Shown one piece after another: positions 8,217-18,433 of a stretch of 64,000 nt of DNA. A program made the translations under genes and the position numbers. The notes beneath the pieces are model-generated. The model saw only the letters and a list, made by a program, of their open reading frames with translations, did no database searches and was not told the DNA's origin. Numbering within the stretch: the first letter of the stretch is position 1; each line of letters starts with the position of its first letter. Origin of the DNA: Mycobacteroides chelonae CCUG 47445 (GTDB lineage: Bacteria; Actinomycetota; Actinomycetes; Mycobacteriales; Mycobacteriaceae); contig NZ_CP007220.1 of the NCBI RefSeq assembly GCF_001632805.1, positions 3,534,001 through 3,598,000 on the forward strand, given 5' to 3'.

Positions 8217-9119
8217 CTATCTACGCACGTACAGACGCAAGGTCACGTAGGCGGTCACGCCGGCCAGCAGAATGCCCAGCGCCGCCATCTGAATCGATGC
8301 GAGGAACACATCTCCATAGGTGATCGGGGCGATCAGGTTGGCCTGAATGAACTGTTCCAACGCGCCGTTGAGGATGGTCACCCGGGCCACGATCAGACCG
8401 ATCACCGCCAGCGCCACACCGGCAAGCGCCGCGATCACCGCCTCCAACAGGAACGGCAGTTGCGTGTACCAACGGGTGGCACCCACCAGCCGCATGATGC
8501 CCACCTCGGTGCGCCGGGTGTACGCGGCAACCTGAACCATGTTGGCGATCAACAGAACCGCACCGACAGCCTGAATCAGCGCGATCATGAACGCCGCATC
8601 ACGCAGGCTGTTCAGGACCGCGAACAAGCGGTCGATCAGATCCTTCTGGTTGAGCACGCCCTTCACGCCGGGCTTGCCGACGAATGACTCATCGAAATCT
8701 GCGTGCGCCTCCGGGTTCTTGAGCTTGACGATGAACGAGGCCGGGAACGCGTCCTTGCTCACGTCCTTCATCAGGTCCCGGAACTGCGGCAGCCGCTTCT
8801 CGGCGTCCGCGTATGCGTCCTCACGGTTCACGAAACGCACCGACTTGATATCGGACCGCTTCTCGATCTCGTCGCGCAGGCCCTTGCAGATATCACTGCT
8901 GCAGTCCGTGTCGCTGGCCGACAGGTCCTCGGTGAGGAAGATCTGCGTCTCCACGCGGTCCAGGTAGATGGCCTTAGAGTTCTTGGCCAGCGATATCACC
9001 AGCAGACCACCGCCGAACAACCCGATCGCGATCGCGGTGGTGATGATCATCGCCACCGTCATGGTCACATTGCGACGCAGGCCGGTGAGGACCTCGTTGA
9101 ACAGGAATCCAAAACGCAT
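8217..9119 (-). CDS. ftsX: Cell division ABC transporter-like permease FtsX
   Basis: The 300-residue protein has the FtsX layout: a short cytosolic N-terminus, a first membrane helix at about 23-44, a long extracellular domain at about 45-175 and three more membrane helices. The extracellular loop contains a cysteine pair ([11 protein letters not shown]), as in mycobacterial FtsX. With FtsE it forms the complex that activates peptidoglycan hydrolases such as RipC at the septum. The gene begins 12 bp after the ftsE stop, so the two are co-transcribed. Confidence 0.96.
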   Translation of the reverse strand: MRFGFLFNEVLTGLRRNVTMTVAMIITTAIAIGLFGGGLLVISLAKNSKAIYLDRVETQIFLTEDLSASDTDCSSDICKGLRDEIEKRSDIKSVRFVNREDAYADAEKRLPQFRDLMKDVSKDAFPASFIVKLKNPEAHADFDESFVGKPGVKGVLNQKDLIDRLFAVLNSLRDAAFMIALIQAVGAVLLIANMVQVAAYTRRTEVGIMRLVGATRWYTQLPFLLEAVIAALAGVALAVIGLIVARVTILNGALEQFIQANLIAPITYGDVFLASIQMAALGILLAGVTAYVTLRLYVRR

Positions 9120-9131
9120 GTTCTATTCCAC

Positions 9132-9821
9132 TTACCTATCTACCCCGTAGACACCGCGCTGCTCGTCGCGGATCAGCTTGCCGAGCTCTAACTCGATGAC
9201 GCGTTGACGCATCGAGTCGACGATGTGATGGTCATGTGTCGCCATCAACACGGTGGTGCCGGTGCGGTTGATCCGCTCCAACAGCGCCATGATGTCCTCA
9301 CTGGTCTCGGGGTCCAGGTTTCCGGTCGGCTCGTCGGCCAGCAGCACCAGCGGACGGTTGACGAACGCGCGCGCGATACCGACGCGCTGCTGCTCGCCAC
9401 CGGACAACTCCGAGGGCAGCCGGCTGGCCTTACCGGTCAGGTTCACCATCTCGAGCACCTCGGGCACGATGCGGTTGATGATGTCGGTCTGCTTGCCGAT
9501 CACCTCAAGCGCGAAGGCCACGTTCTCGTACACCGTCTTCTGCTGAAGCAGCCGGAAGTCCTGGAAAACACAGCCAATCGTCTGCCGAAGGTGCGGGATT
9601 TCGCGGCCGCGCAGCTTGTTGACGTGGAACTTGGAAACCTGGATTTCGCCCTTGGTGGGCAGCTCCTCGCCCAGCAGCAGGCGCATGAATGTCGACTTGC
9701 CCGAACCCGAAGGTCCGATGAGGAACACAAACTCACCCTTGTCGATCTCGAGGCTCACGTTGTCCAACGCGGGCCGAGCCGACGATTTGTAGAGCTTGGT
9801 TACCTTGTCGAGGCTGATCAC
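9132..9821 (-). CDS. ftsE: Cell division ATP-binding protein FtsE
   Basis: A GTG start at 9821 gives 229 residues, the usual FtsE length; upstream in-frame codons give only an Arg-rich extension. Walker A is GPSGSGKST (residues 36-44), the ABC signature is LSGGEQQR, Walker B is [12 protein letters not shown] and the switch histidine is in MATHDHHI. It is the cytosolic ATPase that drives FtsX. It is transcribed with ftsX and smpB. Confidence 0.97.
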   Translation of the reverse strand: MISLDKVTKLYKSSARPALDNVSLEIDKGEFVFLIGPSGSGKSTFMRLLLGEELPTKGEIQVSKFHVNKLRGREIPHLRQTIGCVFQDFRLLQQKTVYENVAFALEVIGKQTDIINRIVPEVLEMVNLTGKASRLPSELSGGEQQRVGIARAFVNRPLVLLADEPTGNLDPETSEDIMALLERINRTGTTVLMATHDHHIVDSMRQRVIELELGKLIRDEQRGVYGVDR

Positions 9822-9867
9822 GGCACGCCAGTCTAGCCGGGAAACCCGTGATGACCGTGAGGGCGCA

Positions 9868-10332
9868 CTACGGCGCGGGACTCGGAGGCGTCGCGGGAGG
9901 TGCACCCGGCGGTGGCGGAAGCTGCGGCGGGACCAGCCAGGGGGGTAACCATCCGGGCGCCGGAGGTGGAGTTGTCGTCGGGGGTGTCGGCGGCGTTCCG
10001 CTCGGTGTCAGCGTCGGAAATGTCGTGACGATGGTGTTGGTGGGCTCCGTCGTCGTGGTCGTGGTGGGCGCCGTCGTGGTCGTCGGACGCCTCGTGGTGC
10101 TGGGCACCGGTCGCGGCGTGGTCGTGGTGACACTGGGCTTGGGCACCCAGGTGTATCCCGGCGGCGGCTGCGGAGGCGCCGGCTCCGGCTTGTTGATCTC
10201 GTACAGCCAGCTCGCCGAGACGAACGCAAGAATGAGCACGGCGGTCGAGGTGCGGATCCTGACCTTTGCCCGGATCTTGGCTGCCGAAGACAGGAGCTTT
10301 TCCCAGAACGGTTCCTGGCGAGGTTCACTCAT
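9868..10332 (-). CDS. Pro/Thr-rich single-pass membrane protein
   Basis: The 154-residue protein has one membrane helix at about residues 30-45 ([15 protein letters not shown]). The long outer part is made almost only of Pro and Thr runs such as [15 protein letters not shown] and [10 protein letters not shown]. This is the expected neighbour of ftsE in mycobacteria (a Pro-rich membrane protein of unknown role). Its start overlaps the mscS stop by 4 bp (ATGA), so translation is probably coupled. Low-complexity extracytoplasmic tails of this type often span the cell wall; that is inference. Confidence 0.8.
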   Translation of the reverse strand: MSEPRQEPFWEKLLSSAAKIRAKVRIRTSTAVLILAFVSASWLYEINKPEPAPPQPPPGYTWVPKPSVTTTTPRPVPSTTRRPTTTTAPTTTTTTEPTNTIVTTFPTLTPSGTPPTPPTTTPPPAPGWLPPWLVPPQLPPPPGAPPATPPSPAP

Positions 10333-11360
10333 TTGAGATCCTCGTCCTTCACGATCGGTTGGGGTTTGGTGTCGACGCCCTCGTCGCGGCCCTCCTCGCG
10401 CTTGGTGTCGCGTTTGAGCTCGCCGGAGCTCGACGACGACATGGTGCGCACCACCGGGCGACTGTCCCCCACCAACGCCACGCCCGCCTTGGCCAGCGCC
10501 GCGATGACCTTGGCACGCAGCCGTCGTCCCACCTCGAACTGCTTACCGGGCAGCGACCGCGCCACCATGCGCACGTTGACCCGGTCCACCTCGATGCTCT
10601 CCACACCCATCAGCGACGGGGCGTCGAGCAGCAGCTGCGACAGATCACGGTCCACCAGCGCCTGCTGGCAGACGTCGTACAACACATCGTTGACCCGGGC
10701 CAGGTCCACGCTCGTGGGCACCGGGATATCGACGACCGCGCGGGCCCAGTCCTTGGACAAGTTGACCGCCTTGACGATCAACCCGTTCGGAATGGTGATG
10801 ACCTCGCCCTCACTGGAACGCAACTTGGTCACCCGCAGGGTGACCTCCTCGACGGTCCCGCGGGATTCGGTGGTCTGTCCCTGCACGTAGAGCTCCACCA
10901 GATCACCGAAGCCGTACTGCTTTTCGGTGATGAGGAAGAACCCGCTCAATAGGTCCTGGACGACGCGCTGGGCGCCGAAACCGAGCGCGCCGCCGAGTAC
11001 CGCGGCGGGACCTGCGAGCCCGCCTATCGAAATGCCCAGCACCCCGACGACGTGCACGGTGGTGACGACAACGACCAGCACCACGACGATCCAGGAGACG
11101 ACGGAGGCGAGTGCCTGGCGGTGCTTACTGGCCTCGGAGCGCACCAGCGCATCGCTCTGGGTGAACGAACGGTCCAGCCGGCGGGTGATCTTGTGCGCAC
11201 CCCAGTTGATGAAGCGCACGAGGATCATCGCGCCCAGGACAGCGATGACGATCTGCAGACCACTGTCGAGCAGCCAGCGACCAACCTCGCTGGACCACAG
11301 GGTGTTCCAGCGCTCGTGGAGGCGAAGGCTCGCCGCGTTGAACTCGGTGGCGCTAGTCAT
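10329..11360 (-). CDS. Mechanosensitive ion channel, MscS family
   Basis: The 343-residue protein has membrane helices at about 28-50, 98-120 and a Gly/Ala-rich pore-lining helix ([34 protein letters not shown]) typical of MscS TM3. The beta domain follows, with [12 protein letters not shown] and [26 protein letters not shown], the family's most conserved stretch. The C-terminus is an acidic/basic cytosolic tail. MscS channels open under osmotic downshock in the plasma membrane. Its 5' end overlaps the end of prfB by 8 bp. Confidence 0.93.
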   Translation of the reverse strand: MTSATEFNAASLRLHERWNTLWSSEVGRWLLDSGLQIVIAVLGAMILVRFINWGAHKITRRLDRSFTQSDALVRSEASKHRQALASVVSWIVVVLVVVVTTVHVVGVLGISIGGLAGPAAVLGGALGFGAQRVVQDLLSGFFLITEKQYGFGDLVELYVQGQTTESRGTVEEVTLRVTKLRSSEGEVITIPNGLIVKAVNLSKDWARAVVDIPVPTSVDLARVNDVLYDVCQQALVDRDLSQLLLDAPSLMGVESIEVDRVNVRMVARSLPGKQFEVGRRLRAKVIAALAKAGVALVGDSRPVVRTMSSSSSGELKRDTKREEGRDEGVDTKPQPIVKDEDLK

Positions 11361-12456
11361 CGCGCCTATTGCGCCACCGAATTCCCGCCTCGATGAATCC
11401 GTCGATGTCGCCGTCCAGTACCGCCGCGGGATTACCTACCTCGTACTCGGTACGGAGGTCCTTGACCATCTGATACGGCTGCAGCACGTAGGAACGCATC
11501 TGAGTGCCCCATGAACTGCCGCCATCACCCTTGAGCGCATCCATCTCGGCACGCTCCTCCTGCCGCTTACGCTCCAGCAGCCTGGCCTGCAGCACGCGCA
11601 TCGCCGCGACCTTGTTCTGCAGCTGCGACTTCTCGTTCTGGCAGGTGACGACGATCCCCGTCGGGATGTGAGTCAAGCGCACCGCCGAGTCGGTGGTGTT
11701 CACCGACTGACCACCCGGGCCGCTCGATCGGTACACATCGACGCGCAGATCGCCTTCGGGAATGTCGATGTGGTCGGTCGTCTCCACCACCGGCAGCACC
11801 TCGACATCGGCGAACGAGGTCTGCCGCCGACTCTGATTGTCGAACGGACTGATGCGCACCAACCGGTGCGTGCCCTGCTCGACCGACAGCGTGCCGTAGG
11901 CGAAGGGCGCATGGACGGCGAAGGTCGCGCTCTTGATACCAGCCTCTTCGGCGTAGGAGGTATCGAAAACCTCGACGGGATACTTGTGCGCCTCGGCCCA
12001 GCGGATGTACATGCGCATGAGCATTTCGGCCCAGTCCGCGGCGTCCACACCACCTGCGCCGGACCGGATGGTGACCACGGCCTCACGCTCGTCGTACTCG
12101 CCCGACAACAGCGTCCGGACCTCCATGGCTTCGATGTCCTCGCGCAGTTTGGCGCGGTCGGCGTCGGCCTCTGCCACCACCGAGGGGTCATCGCCTTCCT
12201 CGGCGAGTTCGTAGAGCACCGGCAGATCATCGAGACGTTGCCGCAGTGCTTCCACACGCCGCAGCTCACCTTGTGCGTGCGAGAGCTGGCTCGTCACCTG
12301 CTGTGCGCGCGCCTGGTCATCCCACAGGTTGGGGTCGGCGGCGGCTTCTTCGAGTGTCTTGATCCGGGCACGCAGGCCGTCGACGTCGAGCACCCGCTCC
12401 ACCGTGGTGAGGGTCGTGTCGAGGTCAGCGATGTCGGCTTGGCAGTCCAGATCCAC
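11353..12456 (-). CDS. prfB: Peptide chain release factor 2
   Basis: The 367-residue protein contains the RF2 stop-codon recognition motif SPF (in [10 protein letters not shown], near residue 190) and the catalytic GGQ loop ([17 protein letters not shown]) that triggers peptide release. The frame is continuous from the ATG, so there is no programmed +1 frameshift of the kind used to control prfB in E. coli. It heads the run prfB-mscS-(Pro-rich)-ftsE-ftsX-smpB and is followed, reading right, by an unrelated IclR gene; fprA is further right at 16140, as in other mycobacteria but with an insertion between. Confidence 0.96.
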   Translation of the reverse strand: MDLDCQADIADLDTTLTTVERVLDVDGLRARIKTLEEAAADPNLWDDQARAQQVTSQLSHAQGELRRVEALRQRLDDLPVLYELAEEGDDPSVVAEADADRAKLREDIEAMEVRTLLSGEYDEREAVVTIRSGAGGVDAADWAEMLMRMYIRWAEAHKYPVEVFDTSYAEEAGIKSATFAVHAPFAYGTLSVEQGTHRLVRISPFDNQSRRQTSFADVEVLPVVETTDHIDIPEGDLRVDVYRSSGPGGQSVNTTDSAVRLTHIPTGIVVTCQNEKSQLQNKVAAMRVLQARLLERKRQEERAEMDALKGDGGSSWGTQMRSYVLQPYQMVKDLRTEYEVGNPAAVLDGDIDGFIEAGIRWRNRRDD

Positions 12457-12505
12457 AACTGTTCAGGCTACCGGGCTGACGGAGCGCAATATTCCGACCC
12501 GATGT

Positions 12506-13396
12506 CTAGGTGCTGGCGCCCTGCCTGCCATGGGTGATAGACGTGATGTGATCGGCGCTGTAGCGCAGACGATTGCCCGCGTCGATGACCTCGGCTTCGG
12601 TGAGACTGTCGCGTGTTCCCAGCACGCTGAGCATCACGGCGACCTCTCCCTCGGCGTTGAACACAGGCGCCCCCAGAAACCCGATCCGACGTGGCTCACT
12701 GAAGTCGATCGGCTCGCCCATGCGGGCCAACAGAGCGGCGAGCATCGACTGGATGATGTCGCGCTTCTCGCCGACGCTGCCGTGGCGGGCCGCCTCGCCG
12801 AACTGCATGTAGAACTTGTCGACACGATCACTGTGCACGGACGCGAAATATCCTTGCGTGCGAATGTCGGCCAGCATGGCCTGCATCCCGTCCCAGAGCT
12901 CGTCGGTAATCACCGGAGTAGCGCGAAGCAGCCATTGCCGCACATCCGCATCGGGCGCCCATGCCATGAACACCAGGCCCGCCGGCGCGCTGAGCCGAAT
13001 GCGTTGCCCCACCTGGTAGCTGCCACCGCTGGGTGAGCGACCGTACGACGCGATCACCGCGACGTCCTCCCCCGCGATCATCGAACCCGTACACGCCGTG
13101 CCGAAAGCGGTGGCGAGTTGTTTCACCTCGGCGTCCACGACGTCGGCGATCTCAAATCGCGTCCGGGCGGCATGACCGGTGATCAGTAAGGAGGGACCGA
13201 TCGAATATGTCTTGTGGCGGGGATGGCGAACGATGTATCCGGCCTCGGTGAGCGCCTGAAGTATCGCGAGCGTCGATGCCGGGTTGACGCCCACAGCCTC
13301 CGCGATCTCCGTCATCGACAGCGGCTGAACGGGCCGCGCCGCCAGGTAATCGAGAACCTGCGTTGCGCGCACGACCGCGGGTGCGGACTTCGTCAT
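12506..13396 (-). CDS. IclR family transcriptional regulator
   Basis: From the ATG at 13396 the product has 296 residues; a GTG two codons upstream is also possible. The winged helix domain is at about residues 10-70 (LSMTEIAEAVGVNPASTLAILQALTEAGYIVR), and the remainder is an IclR effector domain containing GSMIAGEDVAVIAS and VGEKRDIIQS. It is divergent from an SDR-like gene and an acyl-CoA dehydrogenase (13509-15992), which are its probable targets. A direct repeat of TCGAATTT lies in the shared upstream region. Confidence 0.88.
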   Translation of the reverse strand: MTKSAPAVVRATQVLDYLAARPVQPLSMTEIAEAVGVNPASTLAILQALTEAGYIVRHPRHKTYSIGPSLLITGHAARTRFEIADVVDAEVKQLATAFGTACTGSMIAGEDVAVIASYGRSPSGGSYQVGQRIRLSAPAGLVFMAWAPDADVRQWLLRATPVITDELWDGMQAMLADIRTQGYFASVHSDRVDKFYMQFGEAARHGSVGEKRDIIQSMLAALLARMGEPIDFSEPRRIGFLGAPVFNAEGEVAVMLSVLGTRDSLTEAEVIDAGNRLRYSADHITSITHGRQGAST

Positions 13397-13434
13397 TTCC
13401 ACCCCGATCCGACTATTCGGCTGTTATCATTCCG

Positions 13435-13456
13435 TCGAATTTGATATATCGAATTT
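13435..13456. promoter_or_regulatory. Direct repeat in IclR/SDR intergenic region
   Basis: TCGAATTT occurs at 13435-13442 and again at 13449-13456, separated by GATATA, in the AT-richest part of the divergent promoter region. Each copy is also partly self-complementary. A regulator site is likely; the IclR protein is the obvious candidate, by position only. Confidence 0.45.
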
Positions 13457-13508
13457 CAACAAGAAATACAGTACTCAACTACTTAGCTACCCGGGGGACT
13501 CGAACGAC

Positions 13509-14174
13509 ATGTACTCCTTCGGGCGGCAGCTGGCCGCGCTACCAAGATCACGGTACGGGCCATGGGCCGTTATCGCGGCCGGAGAGACCGAAACGGCGAC
13601 CGCATTCGCGCGCCATATCGCCGCGAACGGCATCAACGTGGTGCTCGCGGCGCACGGCGGACGGGCCGATGCCTACACACTGGCCGTGACCTCGGGCGTG
13701 AGCGTGCGCACCGCATCGCCCGACGTCTTCACCGGCGAGCTCGCCGCGGCGACCGACGATATCGACGTGGGCCTGCTGGTATGCATCACCGACGAAGACA
13801 GCGGCAGCAGCCGCTTCGGCGAACCCGTACTGAACCGAATGCGCACGCTCTACCTCACCCATCGATTTGGCCACCGCATCGCCGATCGCGGCCGCGGCGG
13901 CGTCATCATGGTGAGATCGCTAGCAACACAAAGGATTTCACACCACACTCAACCCCGCAGCGCCGACTCGACGTTTACCGCGGGCATTCGCGATGACCTG
14001 GACAAGCAGGGCGTCGAGGTGGCCCTGCTCGATGATTACGTGCCACACCGCCCCGCGATGGATGCCGACGACCTCGCGCTGATGGCGCTGGCCCGGCTAG
14101 GACGACGGCGCCACCGGCACTGCACCCACGAACGTGATCGGGTGGACCGTCGCACGGCGCGTGACGCCAACTGA
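13509..14174 (+). CDS. Degenerate short-chain dehydrogenase-like protein
   Basis: The 221-residue product begins RYGPWAVIAAGETETATAFARHIAANGINVVLAA, a Rossmann beta-alpha-beta unit like that of SDR proteins whose usual form starts RYGPWAVIAG(A/G)S. The later part is shortened: there is no YxxxK catalytic pair and the usual NAG strand is replaced by LLVCITDEDSG. The C-terminus is Arg/His-rich and may be non-native. It is therefore either a decayed enzyme or a non-catalytic homologue. It lies between the IclR gene and an acyl-CoA dehydrogenase. Confidence 0.6.
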   Translation: MYSFGRQLAALPRSRYGPWAVIAAGETETATAFARHIAANGINVVLAAHGGRADAYTLAVTSGVSVRTASPDVFTGELAAATDDIDVGLLVCITDEDSGSSRFGEPVLNRMRTLYLTHRFGHRIADRGRGGVIMVRSLATQRISHHTQPRSADSTFTAGIRDDLDKQGVEVALLDDYVPHRPAMDADDLALMALARLGRRRHRHCTHERDRVDRRTARDAN

Positions 14175-14252
14175 CCCACCGACGGTTGTGCACGCGCTGT
14201 TCAAATCGCCGTCCCTCCCTATCCAAACTGACGCACTGGTAAGTTCCTGACC

Positions 14253-15992
14253 GTGAGTCAGGATACGAACATCGCCCCCAAGACCGAGCTGCTTCACCCC
14301 ACCCAGGACGACTTCGCCGAATTCGACGGCGAAACACGCCGACTCCTGAAGGCCACTGTCGACTGGTTCGAGAATCGCGGCAAGACGCGCCTGCTCAAAG
14401 ACTATGTCGATAAGGTCTTCTACCAGGACTTCCTGGACTTCGCGGCGAGCGAGAAGCTGTTCGCAACCTTCCTCACCCCGGCCGCCGATGGCGCCGGGAA
14501 CGCCGACAAGCGCTGGGACACCGCCCGGGTGGCCAAGCTGTCGGAGATCCTCGGCTTCTACGGCCTGAACTACTGGTACCCGTGGCAGGTGACCGTGCTC
14601 GGGCTCGGGCCGGTGTGGCAGAGCACCAACACCGACCCGCGCAAGCGCGCTGCCGATCTGCTCGACGATGGGGCCGTCGCGGCCTTCGGCCTGTCCGAGC
14701 AGGCCCACGGCGCCGATATCTACTCCACCGACCTGGTGCTCACTCCCGTCGAGGGCGGCGGATACAAGGCATCGGGCCGCAAGTACTACATCGGCAATGG
14801 CAACTGCGCCCGCATCGTGTCGGTGTTCGGCCGGGTCGAGGGCCGCGACGGACTGGACCAGTACGTCTTCTTCCTCGCCGACAGCGAGCACCCCAACTAC
14901 ACGGTGATCAAGAACGTCGTGCCGTCGCAGATGTACGTCGCCGAGTTCGAACTCGACGAGTACCCGGTCAGCGAGGACGACATCCTGCACGTCGGCGCCG
15001 ACGCCTTCAGCGCCGCACTCAACACCGTCAACATCGGCAAGTTCAACCTGTGCTTCGGCGGCATCGGCCTGTCGACTCACGCCCTGTACGAGTCGGTCAC
15101 CCACGCACACAACCGCATTCTGTACGGCAGCCCGGTTACCAAGTTCGACCATGTGCGCCGCGAGTTCGTCGACGCCTACGCCCGGTTGATGGGCATGAAG
15201 CTGTTCAGCGAGCGCGCCGTGGATTACTTCCGCACCGCCAGCCCCGAGGATCGGCGCTACCTGCTGTTCAACCCGGTCACCAAGATGAAGGCCACCACCG
15301 AGGCCGAGAAGGTGCTGGCGTTGCTGGGGGATGTCATGTCGGCCAAGGCATTCGAGGCCGAGACCTACACCACCGCGGCACGCATCGACGTGGCCGGCCT
15401 GCCCAAGCTCGAGGGCACGGTGGCCGTCAACCTGGCACTGATCCTCAAGTTCATGCCCGCCTACCTGCACCATTCCCAGGACCTCGCAGTCCCCGGAGTG
15501 CAGCTGGAAGCCCGCGACGACGAGTTCCTGTTCAACCAGGGGCCGGCCAGCGGTCTGGGCAAGGTCCAGTTCCACGATTGGCGCAAGCCGTTCGCGGAGA
15601 ACGCCGGCATTCCGAATGTCGCGGCCTTCACCGAGCGCGCCGAGGCGCTGGCCACCTTGGTGGCCGCGGAGAAGGACGCCATCAAGAGCGCCGGACTGGA
15701 TCTGCAGCTCAGCATCGGCGAGCTGTTCACCCTGGTGGTCTACGGCGGTCTGATCCTGGAGCAGGCCAAGCTGCGAGGTGCCGACGAGCAGCTCATCGAC
15801 CAGATCTTCGAGATCCTCAACCGGGATTTCTCGCAGTACGCGGTCGATCTGATCGGCAAGCGCGAGGCCACCGCAACCCAACGGCAGTGGGCCAAGGACG
15901 TGATTTCAGAACCCGTATTCAATTCCGAACGCTTCGACGCGATTTGGAACCGGGTCGAGGCGCTGTCCGGCGTGTACGAAATGCGGGCCTAG
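14253..15992 (+). CDS. Acyl-CoA dehydrogenase, long form
   Basis: A GTG start gives 579 residues. The middle domain AAFGLSEQAHGADIYSTD is the flavin-binding region with the consensus (A)FGLTE, and the C-terminal helical domain includes GGIGLSTHALYESVTHAHNRILYGSPVTKFDHVRREFVDAYARL. The protein is longer than fatty acyl-CoA dehydrogenases such as FadE23 (403) because of an extended N-terminal and C-terminal helical region. The substrate is unknown. It starts 78 bp after the SDR-like gene and may be part of the IclR-controlled unit. Confidence 0.88.
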   Translation: MSQDTNIAPKTELLHPTQDDFAEFDGETRRLLKATVDWFENRGKTRLLKDYVDKVFYQDFLDFAASEKLFATFLTPAADGAGNADKRWDTARVAKLSEILGFYGLNYWYPWQVTVLGLGPVWQSTNTDPRKRAADLLDDGAVAAFGLSEQAHGADIYSTDLVLTPVEGGGYKASGRKYYIGNGNCARIVSVFGRVEGRDGLDQYVFFLADSEHPNYTVIKNVVPSQMYVAEFELDEYPVSEDDILHVGADAFSAALNTVNIGKFNLCFGGIGLSTHALYESVTHAHNRILYGSPVTKFDHVRREFVDAYARLMGMKLFSERAVDYFRTASPEDRRYLLFNPVTKMKATTEAEKVLALLGDVMSAKAFEAETYTTAARIDVAGLPKLEGTVAVNLALILKFMPAYLHHSQDLAVPGVQLEARDDEFLFNQGPASGLGKVQFHDWRKPFAENAGIPNVAAFTERAEALATLVAAEKDAIKSAGLDLQLSIGELFTLVVYGGLILEQAKLRGADEQLIDQIFEILNRDFSQYAVDLIGKREATATQRQWAKDVISEPVFNSERFDAIWNRVEALSGVYEMRA

Positions 15993-16139
15993 TCCGCAGG
16001 TCTACCCGCGCACCCTCGTAACCGTCGCTAGCATCGGTGGGGTAACCCGTCCGCACAGGACCGCGGCCAGCCCCCTGTCGGCCAGCCCATAGCCGACGAC
16101 AGCCGCTGCCCCCTGGCGGGCAGATAAGGATGGACGAGG

Positions 16140-17489
16140 GTGCGCGCCGTTCACGTCGCCATCGTCGGTGCGGGGCCCTCGGGCTTCTTTGCCGCCGGAT
16201 CGCTGCTCAAACACCCCGATTTCGACGTGCATGTCGACATGCTCGAAATGCTGCCCACCCCTTGGGGTTTGGTTCGGTCCGGGGTTGCACCGGATCACCC
16301 CAAGATCAAGTCGGTCAGCGCGGTATTCGAGAAGACGGCAACGCACCCGCGCTTCCGGTTCTTCGGCAATATCGAAGTGGGAGAACAGATCACCGCCGAG
16401 GAGTTGGCGTCGCGCTACGACGCGGTGATCTACGCGGTGGGAGCCCAGTCCGACAAGCCCCTGGGCATCCCGGGTGATCAACTGCCGGGCTGCATCGCCG
16501 CCGTCGACGTGGTGGGTTGGTACAACGCCAATCCCACGTACCAGAAGGTGTCGGTCGACCTGTCGGGCGCACGCGCGGTGGTCGTCGGCAATGGCAACGT
16601 GGCGCTGGACGTCGCACGCATTCTGGGCATGGATCCGGAGACGCTGCACACCACGGACATCGCCGATCGCGCCCTGGATTCGTTGGACCACAACGCGATC
16701 CGCGAGGTTGTGATCATCGGCCGGCGCGGACCGCTGCAGGCCACCTTCACCCCGCTGGAGCTGCGCGAGATGGGCGATCTGCCCGGTGTCGACGTCGTGG
16801 TGGACCCCGACGACCTGGCCGACATCACCGATGAACAGTTGGCGGCCGCACCCAAGCCCACTCGCACCAACATCGACACCTTGCGCAAATTCTCGGAGCG
16901 GCCGCGCACCGAAGGCCATCGCAGAGTGGTGTTCCGGTTTCGCACCTCCCCCATCGAGCTGCACGGCGAGGCCGAGGTGGAATCAATCACTGTGGGCCAC
17001 AACGAATTAGTAGATGAAGACGGGTACGTCGCGGCTCACGACACGGGTGAACGCGAGACGCTACCAACCCATTTGGTGGTGCGCGCCATCGGGTATCGCG
17101 GAGTTCCGGTGCCGGGGTTGCCCTTCGATTCCCGGCGCGGGGTCATCCTCAACAACGCGGGACGCATCGAGGGCCGCGAGAACGAGTATGTAGTCGGCTG
17201 GATCAAACGTGGTCCGGTCGGCGTCATCGGAACCAACAAGAGTGACTCGCAGGAGACAGTCGACACTCTGCTCGCGGATCTGACGACCGCCGACCTGGGC
17301 GCCGCACCCGATACCGCCGCCCTGGAGGAATGGCTTTTGGGTCACGAGCCACACATCGTGTCCCAGTCCGATTGGCTGACCATCGATTCGCATGAACGCG
17401 CAACCGGCGAGCCACAGGGCCGCCCCCGGGTGAAGCTCGAGACGGTGCCCGATCTGCTCGCCGCAACCGGACGACACGGCGAGCCATGA
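16140..17489 (+). CDS. fprA: NADPH-ferredoxin reductase FprA
   Basis: The 449-residue protein opens with the FAD motif VHVAIVGAGPSGFFAAGSLLKH and contains the NADPH motif AVVVGNGNVALDVARIL. The segment PWGLVRSGVAPDHPKIKSV and the C-terminal VVGWIKRGPVGVIGTNKSDSQETV are typical of the adrenodoxin-reductase-like family. It passes electrons from NADPH to ferredoxins, including those that serve P450 enzymes, in the cytosol. A purine-rich AAGGA site precedes the GTG start. The position next to prfB, interrupted by the 12.5-16 kb insertion, matches other mycobacteria. Confidence 0.95.
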   Translation: MRAVHVAIVGAGPSGFFAAGSLLKHPDFDVHVDMLEMLPTPWGLVRSGVAPDHPKIKSVSAVFEKTATHPRFRFFGNIEVGEQITAEELASRYDAVIYAVGAQSDKPLGIPGDQLPGCIAAVDVVGWYNANPTYQKVSVDLSGARAVVVGNGNVALDVARILGMDPETLHTTDIADRALDSLDHNAIREVVIIGRRGPLQATFTPLELREMGDLPGVDVVVDPDDLADITDEQLAAAPKPTRTNIDTLRKFSERPRTEGHRRVVFRFRTSPIELHGEAEVESITVGHNELVDEDGYVAAHDTGERETLPTHLVVRAIGYRGVPVPGLPFDSRRGVILNNAGRIEGRENEYVVGWIKRGPVGVIGTNKSDSQETVDTLLADLTTADLGAAPDTAALEEWLLGHEPHIVSQSDWLTIDSHERATGEPQGRPRVKLETVPDLLAATGRHGEP

Positions 17490-17517
17490 CATTGGTCTTC
17501 GCCCAAGAGGCTCATCC

Positions 17518-17894
17518 GTGACCGTCCACATCGTGGTGTCACAGGTCATGCCCGCCAGCTGCGAGCGGACGTTCGACCTGCTCCACGATTACGGCCGACG
17601 ACTGGAATGGGACACCCTGCTACGCCGCGCATCGGTGGAGGGCGGCAAGGCCGACGTTGGCAAGGTGGCCGTCTGTACCGCGCGCTGGATCCTGGGCGGC
17701 TCCGTCATGAATCGATCGACAGTGACGACACCGATCTCGCCGCCGAGCACCGCGAGGACATGTCGCTGGCGACGTACACGATGACCTTCACCTGTAGACC
17801 GGCGATCATCGAGCCCATCGCGGAGCGAATGTTCAAGCGCGAGACCGAGAACCGTCTCGCCGCATTGGCGAACTTCTTGCAGCAGACCGCCTAG
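17518..17894 (+). pseudogene. SRPBCC-domain protein gene with internal deletion and frameshift
   Basis: One frame from the GTG at 17518 encodes a normal SRPBCC start (VSQVMPASCERTFDLLHDYGRRLEWDTLLRRA to ARWILGG near 17700) and then runs into unrelated codons, stopping at 17784. A second frame picks up at about 17705 with HESIDSDDT and continues YTMTFTCRPAIIEPIAERMF to a stop at 17894, the usual C-terminus of the same family. The joined product would be about 125 residues, and the central strands expected between the two parts are absent. This indicates a deletion of roughly 100-130 bp that also changed the frame. A sequencing error alone would not explain the missing centre. Confidence 0.7.
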
Positions 17895-18410
17895 CTACAG
17901 CGGCGGAGGTTCGTAGTACCGCGGCGGCGGTTCATGCCTCTTGGCCGGATCCTCCGTCGACGACGGGCGCTCGAAGGGCGCCGGAGGTGGTGGCGGCGTT
18001 GCGGGTGGCGGCGGTGGAGGCACCGGATCGATGTTTTCGATTGATGGCGGCCCGCTCGGATATTGCTGCGCAGTGGCGCCAGGCGGCGGGGCTAACAACA
18101 CATCCCACCGCTCGGGATTCTTCGGCGAGTACAGCACCGGAATCAGGTCACCGATGCGCGGCCAATCGTTGACGTCTCGCACGATCTGCCGATAGGTGAT
18201 GTATTCGGCGACCGTCGGACCATTGATCGCACCGGTGATCGTAACCAGCTGCCCACCCGTCGCCCCCTCGGGACGAGGGCTGACCCCGGTCACCAACAGG
18301 GTGCCTTGCGCTGCGTTCGTACCGGATTGCGCCTGCCTGCCGCGTCGCATCTGCATGATGACGAAAGCCAGCGAGCCGCCGATGAGCAGTAGCACCACGA
18401 ATTCCCACAC
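17895..18410 (-). CDS. Single-pass membrane protein with Pro-rich tail
   Basis: A GTG at 18410 ([19 protein letters not shown]) gives 171 residues; further upstream codons overlap hisN and are Arg-rich. One N-terminal membrane helix is followed by a small folded domain (about residues 38-110: [55 protein letters not shown]) and a Pro-rich tail. The folded part resembles a soluble beta domain of unknown role. It is divergent from hisN by 23 bp and abuts the SRPBCC pseudogene end to end. Confidence 0.75.
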   Translation of the reverse strand: MWEFVVLLLIGGSLAFVIMQMRRGRQAQSGTNAAQGTLLVTGVSPRPEGATGGQLVTITGAINGPTVAEYITYRQIVRDVNDWPRIGDLIPVLYSPKNPERWDVLLAPPPGATAQQYPSGPPSIENIDPVPPPPPPATPPPPPAPFERPSSTEDPAKRHEPPPRYYEPPPL

Positions 18411-18433
18411 ACGTCCATGGTAGGACTGCAGGC

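Noticed and set aside
11353-12456. Search for a programmed frameshift in prfB
   Set aside because: The frame is continuous from the start through SPF and GGQ; no in-frame early TGA with a slippery CTT is present.
14097-15881. Long minus-strand open frame (594 codons) opposite the acyl-CoA dehydrogenase
   Set aside because: It is the antisense shadow of a clear plus-strand enzyme in high-GC DNA; its composition (Gly/Leu/Val/His/Gln repeats) matches no protein family.
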